This document shows positions 30,413-39,415 of a stretch of DNA of 39,416 nt, piece by piece. The notes under the pieces are model-generated. The model made no database searches. It had not been told where the DNA came from and saw nothing but the letters and a program-made list of their open reading frames with translations. Numbering within the stretch: position 1 is the first letter of the stretch; each line of letters starts with the position of its first letter. The position numbers were made by a program, and so were the translations under genes. This DNA is from Bacteroidota bacterium (GTDB lineage Bacteria; Bacteroidota; Bacteroidia; Flavobacteriales_D; JABDKJ01), in assembly GCA_024279715.1 (NCBI GenBank), contig JAJRRH010000135.1, positions 1 through 39,416 of the forward strand. Reading direction: 5' to 3'.

Positions 30413-30492
30413 AGCTTTTTGATTAGAAATTCAGCGACTAAAGATATTTGATATATAATCAATATCAATAGCTTCTTGGTGTAATGTTATGC

Positions 30493-30519
30493 ACAAAAAA
30501 CAACCCTATTTTTAGGGTA
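30493..30519 (-). terminator. Rho-independent terminator (minus strand) of the MbnP-like gene
   Basis: Minus strand ACCCTAAAAATAGGGTTGTTTTTT: 5-bp stem plus T-run downstream of the stop at 30536. Confidence 0.7.
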
Positions 30520-30535
30520 TTGTGAATATCTCCGA

Positions 30536-31318
30536 TTATTGAAGATTGTGATCTATTGCCCCCATAAACAATTCCATGAATTTCACTCCCAAAGTTTCCA
30601 CATTGCCACCAGCTAGATCGTTTTCTGTTGCTAGTGCGGGATCTAATGTCATGGTGTCATTATAGAACATCTTTTTGAGGTCTAGATTAATATTGAACTG
30701 GGTACTGCCCACACCGTCTAAAGTGATAGGCAAGTCCAGTGTGATAGTACGATATAAAGCGTGTGTGCCTGGGTGGTATGCAAAAGTATTCAACAAGGGG
30801 TCTGTGCCTTCAGGGTCGATATCAAATCGACCTTCAACCTCCGCAAAACGATATCCCGAATTCCAAGACCAATACATGCCATTATCTAAATTCAATGGAT
30901 GATTTGGTCCATATACAGTAGGGTCGAAGTCGGGATTGTCAGTGCCTCCAAAGTCAATAGGAACACCCCATGAGTATGTGATGCCAGTGTATTCCCCGTT
31001 GGGAATTGAGAACGTTTTTACCAAAGAACCTTCCGCCATGTGGAAGAATTCTATTCGACTTAATTCTACAGAGTCCCCATTGGCCTTGAGTAAGTATATG
31101 TCCCCTAGATAAAATTTTAAGTCGGAGAAGCTTATCCGATAGTTCATTACATTAATGAATTCATCATTTAATGAATATGGCGTTCCCTCCAGATTGGGCT
31201 TTATTGAAACTTGAAATGACTCTGAAGTGGGTGTTGGTGGAATAATAGGTTCATCCGGTTTACAGGAGGTGAAGAAAATAGCGCCTAAAATTGTGTAAAA
31301 GATTAAAGAAGTTTTCAT
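30536..31318 (-). CDS. MbnP family lipoprotein
   Basis: 'FQVSIKPNLEGTPYSLNDEFINVMNYRISFSDLKFYLGDIYLLKANGDSVELS...FSIPNGEYTGITYSWGVP' is characteristic of MbnP-like proteins; lipobox FFTSC. Confidence 0.88.
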   Translation of the reverse strand: MKTSLIFYTILGAIFFTSCKPDEPIIPPTPTSESFQVSIKPNLEGTPYSLNDEFINVMNYRISFSDLKFYLGDIYLLKANGDSVELSRIEFFHMAEGSLVKTFSIPNGEYTGITYSWGVPIDFGGTDNPDFDPTVYGPNHPLNLDNGMYWSWNSGYRFAEVEGRFDIDPEGTDPLLNTFAYHPGTHALYRTITLDLPITLDGVGSTQFNINLDLKKMFYNDTMTLDPALATENDLAGGNVETLGVKFMELFMGAIDHNLQ

Positions 31319-31621
31319 AATTCATTATTTTTACAAAAATACGAAATTATCATTATGGTGATTATGATACACATCATGTTGGGCGTTTGAGATCGGATAA
31401 TTAGTAAGCAATTATTGAATTCCTAATGGTTTAATCACCGCAGGTGGCAACACGGTTTGATCTGCAATAGATTGACTCAGTGATGTATTATAATGCGTTT
31501 TGTATAAAGCCAAAATCAATTTGTTTTGTTAATAGAGCTTTCCTACTTTATACACAAGATTCAATTTTTAATAGAATAGGTGTGAAATATTTAGTAATAT
31601 TGCAAAAAAATAAGGATTAAA

Positions 31622-32329
31622 ATGAGATATTTATATAGTACTTTTTTTTTGTCATTCGTCATAATGGTTAGTGGTTGTAAACATGAGCCGTTTCTTGGTA
31701 CTGACTATTCTATTAACGACGTGGTGGAAATCACTGATATTTGTGATGAAGATACCGTTTATTTTCAAAATACAATACTCCCTATATTAATTTCCAATTG
31801 CTCTACTTCGGGATGTCATGATGTGGAATCTGCGGAGGATGGTGTGGTATTAGTGGATTATGGTACGGTGATGTCCACTGGAGAAGTGGAAGCTTTTGAT
31901 CCAAATGATAGTGAGATCTATGAAGTGATTACTGAAGATGAAGATGACGATGATTTCATGCCTCCATCTCCTAATCTTCCACTCACAGATGAGCAGGTAG
32001 ATTTAATATATACTTGGATAAACCAGGGGGCACTCAATAATTCGTGTGCTTCATCCTGTGATGAGAATGTATTTACCTTTGCGTTGGGAGTACAGCCCAT
32101 TATTAATCTTAGATGCAAAGGATGCCACAGTGGTGGTGAGCCAGCAGCTGATCTAGCATTAATCAATTATGAGGATGTACAAAGTTTGTCATTGGATGGT
32201 ATCTTGATGGATGTACTGCTTCATGGGGAAGGGGACTTTGCGGACATGCCCCCAAGTGGTGGGCAGATTAGTGATTGTGAAATTCAAGTAATACAGAATT
32301 GGATCGATGCTGGTGCATTAGACAACTAA
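31622..32329 (+). CDS. Lipoprotein with two cytochrome c-like domains
   Basis: CSTSGCH (CX4CH) and CKGCH (CXXCH), each followed by MPPS and a 'TWINQGALNN' / 'NWIDAGALDN' terminal helix; lipobox MVSGC. Confidence 0.82.
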   Translation: MRYLYSTFFLSFVIMVSGCKHEPFLGTDYSINDVVEITDICDEDTVYFQNTILPILISNCSTSGCHDVESAEDGVVLVDYGTVMSTGEVEAFDPNDSEIYEVITEDEDDDDFMPPSPNLPLTDEQVDLIYTWINQGALNNSCASSCDENVFTFALGVQPIINLRCKGCHSGGEPAADLALINYEDVQSLSLDGILMDVLLHGEGDFADMPPSGGQISDCEIQVIQNWIDAGALDN

Positions 32330-32335
32330 TTTTTT

Positions 32336-32701
32336 ATGAAAAAGACATTCTTCTTTTTACCAATTTCGGTTTTTTTTCTAGTCACCTCGTGTTATTATGA
32401 TGTGGAAGAAGAACTATATCCTGAGGGTTGTGAATCTGTCATAGATGTCAGCTACTCGACCCATGTGCTTCCCATCGTGGATAATGCTTGCTATGGCTGT
32501 CATTCCGCCTCGGCAAATCAGGGAAACATTACTCTTGAAGGCTATCAATCATTAGAACCTTACTTAGCGGATGGAAGCTTTGAGTGCAGTATTAACTGGA
32601 ATGGTGGTTGTTCGCCAATGCCTAAAAATCAGTCCAAAATGCATCCTTGTGATTTGGCCATTGTCAACCAATGGTTGGATGATGGCGCATTGGATAATTA
32701 G
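32336..32701 (+). CDS. Small cytochrome c-like lipoprotein
   Basis: CYGCH motif, 'SPMPKNQSKMHPCDLAIVNQWLDDGALDN', lipobox LVTSC; 6 nt after the preceding gene. Confidence 0.8.
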   Translation: MKKTFFFLPISVFFLVTSCYYDVEEELYPEGCESVIDVSYSTHVLPIVDNACYGCHSASANQGNITLEGYQSLEPYLADGSFECSINWNGGCSPMPKNQSKMHPCDLAIVNQWLDDGALDN

Positions 32702-32803
32702 GGTTTTTCATGCGGATTGTGAACGATGCCTTTTGTCTAGTGCTGTCAATAATGATTGAAGAGTGTCATTGTAACCTTCCCTTATAAAATAAAGATTTAG
32801 GGC

Positions 32804-32850
32804 ATAAAAAAAGCGAGCCTCATTTTCATGAAACTCGCAGTTTTTTTTGG
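32804..32850. terminator. Bidirectional Rho-independent terminator
   Basis: AAAAAAAA-GCGAG-CC-TCAT-TTTC-ATGA-AA-CTCGC-AG-TTTTTTTT between convergent genes. Confidence 0.85.
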
Positions 32851-32863
32851 TAATAGCCTTAGA

Positions 32864-33253
32864 CTATCCTTTGCACTCACCAGTACATACATGTCCTTCT
32901 TCACCACATGACTTGTGGCATTTTCCCTCTACACATTTGTCATTACAGACATGTGCTTTCGCCTCTTTCTTGTTGGCATGACAAGCATCAGAACATTCAT
33001 GGCCTTTTTCGCCACATACTGTGTGACATTTGCCTTCTTTACATTGGTCATTGCACACATGGTCTTTGCCCTCTGCTTTATGGTCATCCGCATGGCAAGC
33101 TGCTGTACAAGTGTGACCTTCTTCACCGCATTTTGGGGTATCCATCACTTTATTGGCCTCATCCTTTACTTTATTCGCAGCATCAGTGGTTTCACTACAC
33201 GACATGAATACTACAAAAGAGAGAGCAGATAGAATATATAGTATCTTTTTCAT
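32864..33253 (-). CDS. Cys/His-rich repeat lipoprotein, probable metal binder
   Basis: Lipobox VFMSC; about 2.3 tandem copies of 'CGE[EK]GH.C...ACH......HVCN[DQK].C.EGKCH.'; 15 Cys and 10 His in the last ~90 residues. Confidence 0.85.
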   Translation of the reverse strand: MKKILYILSALSFVVFMSCSETTDAANKVKDEANKVMDTPKCGEEGHTCTAACHADDHKAEGKDHVCNDQCKEGKCHTVCGEKGHECSDACHANKKEAKAHVCNDKCVEGKCHKSCGEEGHVCTGECKG

Positions 33254-33592
33254 ATTTTTATATTTATTTTGTTTAACTCCAAATAAACAACTAATATCTG
33301 ATAGTCAATGTACTATTCAAGACAATTTATACATTTTTTTTCGGTATAGAATGTCTGATGGATTTAAGAGTAACAATTTTCCTGCAAATGCAGTATAAGG
33401 AACTGGAAAATAAATGCCAAATAATAATTGTTTCCTATTTTGTGAAAGATAAAAACACGCTCAAAAACGGGTGTATTGTTGAGTTTAACAGAAAGATAAC
33501 GCAATTTATCGAAGATAAAAGCTAGTTTGTCTTGTTAGTTGGGTGAATCGATAGTACTTTTGCAAAACTGAAACTAGAACATTTAGTATATT

Positions 33593-35104
33593 ATGAGAAG
33601 AGGAAGATGGATGCTATTCGTAGCATTTGGGGCTCTTTTGATGCAATGCCACACTACCAAGTGGAACCAAGTAAACGCATCAAAATCAATGCAGCCCGCA
33701 CCTATAAAGGTGCAAATGGTTTTCGATAACTACGATAACCAATTGATGGTCTTGAATGCCACAAGCCCAGGATATGACTATAAATATGATATCGGTGAAA
33801 AAGATGAAGAGTATTCATCCGATTCATTGCATATGCGATTCAAGAAGGTGGAAATCCGTCTTCATGAAAAAATGCCACCTGAAAAAGTGATAGCAGATAT
33901 CAAATTTGTGGATGGATTAGGGTCAGTGGCAGAGTTCAATGACGTAGACTTGCTACGACTAATACCAAAATTGGATGTAGAAGGAGACATGGCATATCCT
34001 GAGATGTTGCTCGAAGAATTTGATCGATTCGGATATACTTTCAGAAAAGAGCATGGTGAGTTTGACCTTATCCTGAGTGATAAGGTGGATGAGGAACGAA
34101 AAGCCAAGGCAGAAAGAGTATATAGAGCAAGTATAACCAACAACTGCCTTTCATCTACTAAGTGGGAGTTTGCGATGGTGTCAGAGGACTATTCAGATTT
34201 TGAGGATAGAAAATGCAGTGATAACAATTTGAACCAAAACCGTACTTATGCACATAGTTGGTTTCGTATTGATCCGGAATTATACTTTGTATTGCTAAAA
34301 ATTAAAAACCCTGGTTTAAAGAAAAACTTCGCCATGCCTTATGGTGAGCTTTCTGATAAAGCGGAAACTGTTTACATGGACTTCGAGAAGCTTCGTAATC
34401 CAATCAAAAGAAAGCTAGACACGGAAGTAATAGAAGTGGGGCATCAATCCAATAGATTAATTGAACCCCTCGATAGAGAAGAATACTATAAAAATGATTT
34501 TGGACTTTGGATAACCGGTAGCGATACACTGACATATTCCAGTATTTTGAATCAACCAGTTTCTACCACCCAGTTTTTAAAAGATGGATTCTACTCGGAC
34601 GTAAATCTTAAAACCTTCGACCCAGGGTGGATGAGATACCTAGACCAGGTGGATGTAGAAATTATCGATTTGAAAGGGACAGACGCCTATGTTCAATTTA
34701 CTGTCACAGGAGAGTATTCTCCTTACAAAGTGGTATTGGGTAACGTGGATCTATCCCAATTGAGCGAGCAGAAACTCAGAGGCTACCTGTTTGGTATCAA
34801 TACCTATCCGACAGGGAGGAGATATAATCCAACGCAGAGCACTATTTTTCATGATGTGGATTTGTTACCTAAAGACAGACTGCCATACCTATTGATGGTC
34901 GATTCTAAAACTGGAAATTGGGTCAATAACCAATATAAAGGTGTAGAAAAAATATACCTTACCTATTCATCGCGAGAGCAGGATGTGATTGATATTTATT
35001 TGATATCATACGAGAGAATAGTTCCTCTATGGATGGCAAGTGTCAAGCTGCCAAAAGATATGAGAGAGATAGTGAGAGTGAGAAAACAACTCTATAATTA
35101 CTAA
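33593..35104 (+). CDS. Hypothetical lipoprotein (503 aa)
   Basis: Signal/lipobox 'LFVAFGALLMQC'; long ORF preceded by TACTTTTG (-7-like) at 33555-33562; no family recognised. Confidence 0.8.
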   Translation: MRRGRWMLFVAFGALLMQCHTTKWNQVNASKSMQPAPIKVQMVFDNYDNQLMVLNATSPGYDYKYDIGEKDEEYSSDSLHMRFKKVEIRLHEKMPPEKVIADIKFVDGLGSVAEFNDVDLLRLIPKLDVEGDMAYPEMLLEEFDRFGYTFRKEHGEFDLILSDKVDEERKAKAERVYRASITNNCLSSTKWEFAMVSEDYSDFEDRKCSDNNLNQNRTYAHSWFRIDPELYFVLLKIKNPGLKKNFAMPYGELSDKAETVYMDFEKLRNPIKRKLDTEVIEVGHQSNRLIEPLDREEYYKNDFGLWITGSDTLTYSSILNQPVSTTQFLKDGFYSDVNLKTFDPGWMRYLDQVDVEIIDLKGTDAYVQFTVTGEYSPYKVVLGNVDLSQLSEQKLRGYLFGINTYPTGRRYNPTQSTIFHDVDLLPKDRLPYLLMVDSKTGNWVNNQYKGVEKIYLTYSSREQDVIDIYLISYERIVPLWMASVKLPKDMREIVRVRKQLYNY

Positions 35105-35121
35105 TAGTGTTAAAGATTTTG

Positions 35122-36270
35122 ATGATGAAAACAAGACTACTTTTAATAATAGTATTACTAATGAATTTTTCTGTGAATGCGCAGAATTCTATAAAATTCA
35201 ATAAGCAAAAAACGGATTTTTATTACCTGCAATTAAATCTTCACGGTGGATTTATGTCGGATATCAATGGCGAGCGATATGATATTGCTAACCGTGGATC
35301 TGCCAATCAAGTTGTTTTCCAATGGAGAAATATCTACAAGCGAAACCTTCAGAAAGGATATACTCGTTCGATCAACTACAAAGGATTTAAAGTAAGAGGT
35401 GGAGTAAGTTACAACAAGTCGGTCGATGCATCGGGCATGCGCTACGGTGGGCTCAAACTTAAAATCTTTGATACCTTCCTTAATTTCGGGAGCAAATGGG
35501 ATCGTACAAGTTTTCAGATAGGGGTGAAGTCTATTCCTTTTGGTCACAATCCTAAACTAGACCCTGTCTCTAGTTTTATGACCAATCTGATAAAAATGGA
35601 TTTGGGCGTGGTGCAGGATTTAGGATTTTTTTACAAAACACCATTGACCTCCAATATTGATCTAGAAATGGCGGTAACATCGGGAGGAGTACTCAACAAA
35701 CCATTCGTGGTATGTGAGAATCTGATCAACTATGATGATGTCCCGGATAATACCACCACTGTAAGATTAAATGAGTTTAATTATGATGGTACATGGTTAA
35801 CCACAGGGCGTATTGGTCATCCGAGTTTTAAGAAAAGCGAGTTGGGATTTGTATTCGGCGCTGGGAAACTCTACAATACCAATGTGCAAAATGACCTTGT
35901 CAACATCGTACGAGTAGGAGGTGATTGGGTATTCAAGAGTGGAGAGCAATTCAAGTTCAGCAGTTTGATCACTGTAGGAAAAACAAAATCAGAACTAGAA
36001 GGGACATTCAATAGCATGAACCTACAGACGACTCTCGATCTCTACTTGATTCGTAAATTTGTCATCTCAGGATCCTTTGCTTTTAACAACCTAGAGCATA
36101 CCTCAGAAGATGTATTCCATAAGAACAATACTTCTGCATTGAGTCTTACATATACGCTTACACCGCATACTAGACTTCGACTGAATAGCTACTACACCTA
36201 CGTCACCGAGGCGAGTGAAGTGCAATATGGAACATTCCTGCAGTTGGCAACAGGTATCGGAGAACGATAG
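35122..36270 (+). CDS. Hypothetical outer-membrane beta-barrel/porin-like protein
   Basis: Signal peptide 'MMKTRLLLIIVLLMNFSVNAQ' and alternating amphipathic strands; coupled to the preceding gene. ATG 35122 preferred over GTG 35107. Confidence 0.7.
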   Translation: MMKTRLLLIIVLLMNFSVNAQNSIKFNKQKTDFYYLQLNLHGGFMSDINGERYDIANRGSANQVVFQWRNIYKRNLQKGYTRSINYKGFKVRGGVSYNKSVDASGMRYGGLKLKIFDTFLNFGSKWDRTSFQIGVKSIPFGHNPKLDPVSSFMTNLIKMDLGVVQDLGFFYKTPLTSNIDLEMAVTSGGVLNKPFVVCENLINYDDVPDNTTTVRLNEFNYDGTWLTTGRIGHPSFKKSELGFVFGAGKLYNTNVQNDLVNIVRVGGDWVFKSGEQFKFSSLITVGKTKSELEGTFNSMNLQTTLDLYLIRKFVISGSFAFNNLEHTSEDVFHKNNTSALSLTYTLTPHTRLRLNSYYTYVTEASEVQYGTFLQLATGIGER

Positions 36271-36300
36271 CATTCTCTAGTAAATCCAAGGGTAATGTCA

Positions 36301-36890
36301 GTTTGAGTTAGGGGTATGAGTCTTGAGTAGCCAAGTGTTGAAAGAACCCCGAAGGGGTGAAATTATTGTAGCATTAAAATAAGTTCAACATTATATTTAA
36401 ACCCTGAAAGGGTGACAGAATAAATCCACGCCCAAGATAGAATACAGAAGTGTCATTTAGATCGACGCAGAAGTGTGTTGCAGTTTGAGTTAGAGTCTTG
36501 AGTAGCCGAGCGTAAAAAGAACCCTGAAGGGGTGGTATTTTTGTGGTCTCACTGGATAATCTCCCGTCTAAGTTTGGCGGTATTTTTGCCTACGCAGCGC
36601 GATTGGCAGCAAAAATAGTGACAAATCTTCAATCGTTGTCAGATTTCAACTTACAAGAATCGTTTTTTTAGTTTGAGTTAGGGGTGTGAGTCCTGAGTAG
36701 CCAAGTGTTGAAAGAACCCCGAAGGGGTGGTATTATTGTAGCATTAAAATAAGTCCAACATTACATTTAAACCCTGAAGGGGTGACATAGTAAACCAATC
36801 CGCAAGATAGAGTACAGAAGTGTCATAGAACAGACATGTGAAGATAGTTTGAGTTAGAGTGTGAGTCTTGAGTAGTCAAGCGACTCCTTC
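36301..36890. repeat. Tandem array of ~180-bp intergenic repeats (about 3.3 copies) containing ACCCCGAAGGGGT-type palindromes
   Basis: 'GTTTGAGTTAG...GAGT(C/-)(T/C)TGAGTAG(C/T)C(A/G)AG(T/C)G' starts at 36301, 36483, 36671 and 36847. Palindromes at 36346-36358, 36401-36413, 36521-36533, 36716-36728 and 36771-36783. Confidence 0.9.
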
Positions 36891-36967
36891 CAATCGGATG
36901 TAGTTTTGAAGACTCTCATAAAAGATAGTTATTTTTTCAGAGTATCTTCGCCGAAATTATCGCAGTA

Positions 36968-38515
36968 ATGACTTCTTTCGAAAGGGCTTTTTTTATATTG
37001 CTACTGATATTCAGTATGAATCAGGGTCATGCCTTGGCGCAATACACCAACGTCAAGATAAGTGATCGAAATAATCCCAATGAGCCTTCCATAGTATTCG
37101 ACCCGAATAATCCCACGCATATGTTGGCAGCGTGTAATGTCAATAAAGTCTATGTCAGTGATGATGCCGGTCATACCTGGATCAGCAGTATCTTGGAATC
37201 TCCGTACGGAGTATGGGGTGATCCGGCTTTGATGGTGGATGACCAAGGAGCATTCTATTTTTTCCATCTATCCAATCCCTCTAATGGCAGTTGGATAGAC
37301 CGTATCGTATGCCAACGCAGTACTAATTTCGGACAAGATTGGGATAAAGGACACTATGTAGGACTGAATGGAAACAAAGCCCAAGACAAAGAATGGCCGG
37401 CATTTGATAAAAAAAACAAAGCCATATATCTCACCTGGACCCAGTTTGACAAATACGGTAGTAAGGAATTAACAGATAGCAGTTCCATCATGTTTTCCCG
37501 ATCCAATGACTATGGCAACACATGGACTACCGCCAAAAGAATCAATCAAGTCAATGGCGATTGTATCGATGATGACAGAACAGTAGAAGGTGCTGTGCCG
37601 GCAGTAGGGCCTGACGGGGAAGTGTATGTCTCATGGGCAGGACCTCAGGGGTTGGTCTTTGACCGCTCTACAGATGGTGGTGTCACATGGTTGAAAAAGG
37701 ATATCGTCGTGAATGAAATAGGTGGAGGGTGGAGTTACAAAATTCCAGGTATAATGCGCTCCAATGGGTTGCCAGTAACGAAATGCGATACGAGCAGCAG
37801 TCCTTATCGTGGCACGATATATATCAATTGGTCTGACCAGATAAATGGTGCGGATGACACCGATATATGGCTTGTGAAATCAAGCGATGGGGGTGACACT
37901 TGGTCTGCTCCCAAGAGAGTTAATGACGATGCGCCCGGTAGCCATCAATTCTTTACTTGGATGGACGTGGATCAATCCAATGGTAAACTATACTTCGTGT
38001 TCTATGACCGACGTAACCATAAGGATGGTGCCACGGATGTGTACATGGCAATCTCGGAAGATGGAGGAGAGACTTTTCAAAACATCAAAATCTCGGAGTC
38101 ACCATTTACCTCTACTACCAATACTATCTTCTTTGGAGATTATACCAATATCATGGCGCAGAATGATATCATTAGACCTATCTGGACCCGGCTCGATTCT
38201 ACCAAGTTAAGTGTATGGACAGCTATTGTTGATAAGAAAGAAGTCGTGTATCATGAACCCACGCCATCCATTCCCTCAGCTATCGGAGTGGATCGGACGA
38301 TCGACTTCCGAATGTGCAGGGCGCATGTCGTAGATGCGGTAGTAGAAGACAGCCAAGGTGCCGTCATCGCTAGAGTAGGGGAAGGATTGCGTCTCGATAA
38401 AGGTAAGAATAACCTCACTATAAATCAACAAATGCTTTCACCAGGTAAGCGGTACGTGCTGAAGCTCTATGATAGAGGCAGAGTGGTGAAGCGGAAGTTG
38501 TTTGTGGTAGAGTAA
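36968..38515 (+). CDS. Secreted sialidase-like BNR-repeat protein with a T9SS-like C-terminal tail
   Basis: Asp-box motifs 'VYVSDDAGHTW', 'VKSSDGGDTW', 'MAISEDGGETF'; signal peptide; C-term 'LSPGKRYVLKLYDRGRVVKRKLFVVE'. Confidence 0.85.
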   Translation: MTSFERAFFILLLIFSMNQGHALAQYTNVKISDRNNPNEPSIVFDPNNPTHMLAACNVNKVYVSDDAGHTWISSILESPYGVWGDPALMVDDQGAFYFFHLSNPSNGSWIDRIVCQRSTNFGQDWDKGHYVGLNGNKAQDKEWPAFDKKNKAIYLTWTQFDKYGSKELTDSSSIMFSRSNDYGNTWTTAKRINQVNGDCIDDDRTVEGAVPAVGPDGEVYVSWAGPQGLVFDRSTDGGVTWLKKDIVVNEIGGGWSYKIPGIMRSNGLPVTKCDTSSSPYRGTIYINWSDQINGADDTDIWLVKSSDGGDTWSAPKRVNDDAPGSHQFFTWMDVDQSNGKLYFVFYDRRNHKDGATDVYMAISEDGGETFQNIKISESPFTSTTNTIFFGDYTNIMAQNDIIRPIWTRLDSTKLSVWTAIVDKKEVVYHEPTPSIPSAIGVDRTIDFRMCRAHVVDAVVEDSQGAVIARVGEGLRLDKGKNNLTINQQMLSPGKRYVLKLYDRGRVVKRKLFVVE

Positions 38516-38911
38516 GGATATTTGTGTTGACTTTTGAATTATGGAAGAAGATAATAGCTATTCGTTTTAAACACGTTTGAGATACATTTATATTTGTTTA
38601 TAAATTGGTTGTCGGATTATGTGATGACTCTATTTTTGATGGGGAACACGTTGTATTTTGCTGAATAACAGCAGCTTGTTTTTTTTTGTTTTTTGAATTC
38701 ATTGGGAGTCGGTGAGGGTGTTGTTGTTGGTATTGTTTGTATCTTGCGGACTTAAGAGATATAACCGCCATTGTGGTTATACAGTTGTTACCCATCATGC
38801 TAGAAACAACGGTAGTCCTTAAAAACAATGGAATGTAGAAGAAAAATAGGTTAAACCTGACAAGTGATACAACTAAAAAAATGACTAAACTAAAAGAAAT
38901 ATCCTACACAC

Positions 38912-38952
38912 AAAATCAAAAGAGTGCCAGAAAAAGGCACACATTTGATTTT
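38912..38952. other. Long imperfect hairpin (9 bp + 3x3 internal loop + 5 bp) followed by T-run
   Basis: AAAATCAAA-AGA-GTGCC-AGAAAAA-GGCAC-ACA-TTTGATTTT, continuing TT; plausible terminator or element end. Confidence 0.7.
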
Positions 38953-39017
38953 TTCCCATCGCTGAGGGATGGAAAAACCATCAATTATCAACAAAAATTT
39001 CGAAATAATATCTTTTC

Positions 39018-39058
39018 TAAAAAAGAAAAAGGCCAATTCCGCTTGAACGAAATTGACC
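39018..39058 (-). terminator. Putative minus-strand terminator
   Basis: Minus strand GGTCAATT...AATTGGCC hairpin followed by TTTTTCTTTTTT; lies downstream of the minus-strand transposase remnant. Confidence 0.5.
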
Positions 39059-39289
39059 CGAATAGACAACCCGAATCCTTAATTAATACTGACTGCCTAT
39101 GAATTAAACGCAAAATTAATACCAAAGGTTGCGTATTCACGAGTTTGAGTACATATTATCAAAACCTAAAAGTTAGTACTTTTGCAAAGCAATGTAACTA
39201 GCTAATTTGATTACAGATAGAGAGCTAACAGATGGCTCATTAAAAATTTAAAAACAAATTAGAATGAAAATAATATATTATTTAATATG

Positions 39290-39415
39290 CTAGTCCGCTT
39301 TCTTACAGGAACTATTTGCAATTGCAATAATTACTCTATCAAAAAGCCTGTCTCCAAAGTACCTGCGGTTAAGTTTGTAACAGAATTCATTGAGATAGTT
39401 TTGTAGATACGCTCC
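39290..39415 (-). mobile_element. C-terminal end of IS1595/ISXO2-like transposase (truncated by window edge)
   Basis: Minus-strand translation GAYLQNYLNEFCYKLNRRYFGDRLFDRVIIAIANSSCKKAD* matches the 'YLxEYxxEFxYRFNRRYF...LFDRLL' C-terminus of ISXO2-like transposases; missed by the ORF track because it has no start. Confidence 0.85.

Noticed and set aside
32908-33232. Plus-strand and alternate-frame Cys-rich ORFs opposite the Cys/His lipoprotein
   Set aside because: Mirror artefacts of the biased Cys/His/Lys codon repeats on the minus strand; no signal peptide or start context.
36301-36890. CRISPR array
   Set aside because: Units are ~180 bp, long and partly continuous repeats with no short repeat/unique-spacer pattern and no cas genes.
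38760-38781. TATAACC...GGTTATA palindrome
   Set aside because: Short 7-bp stem without T-run or repeated copies; could occur by chance in AT-rich DNA.
38881-39102. 73-aa ORF MTKLKEISYTQNQK...
   Set aside because: Overlaps strong hairpins and has low-complexity Lys/Asn/Phe composition; no recognisable family.
39177-39186. GTACTTTTGC resembling CTnDOT-family attB (GTAnnTTTGC); also at 33554-33563
   Set aside because: The same string is the common Bacteroidota TAnnTTTG -7 promoter element; no integrase or element ends are present.
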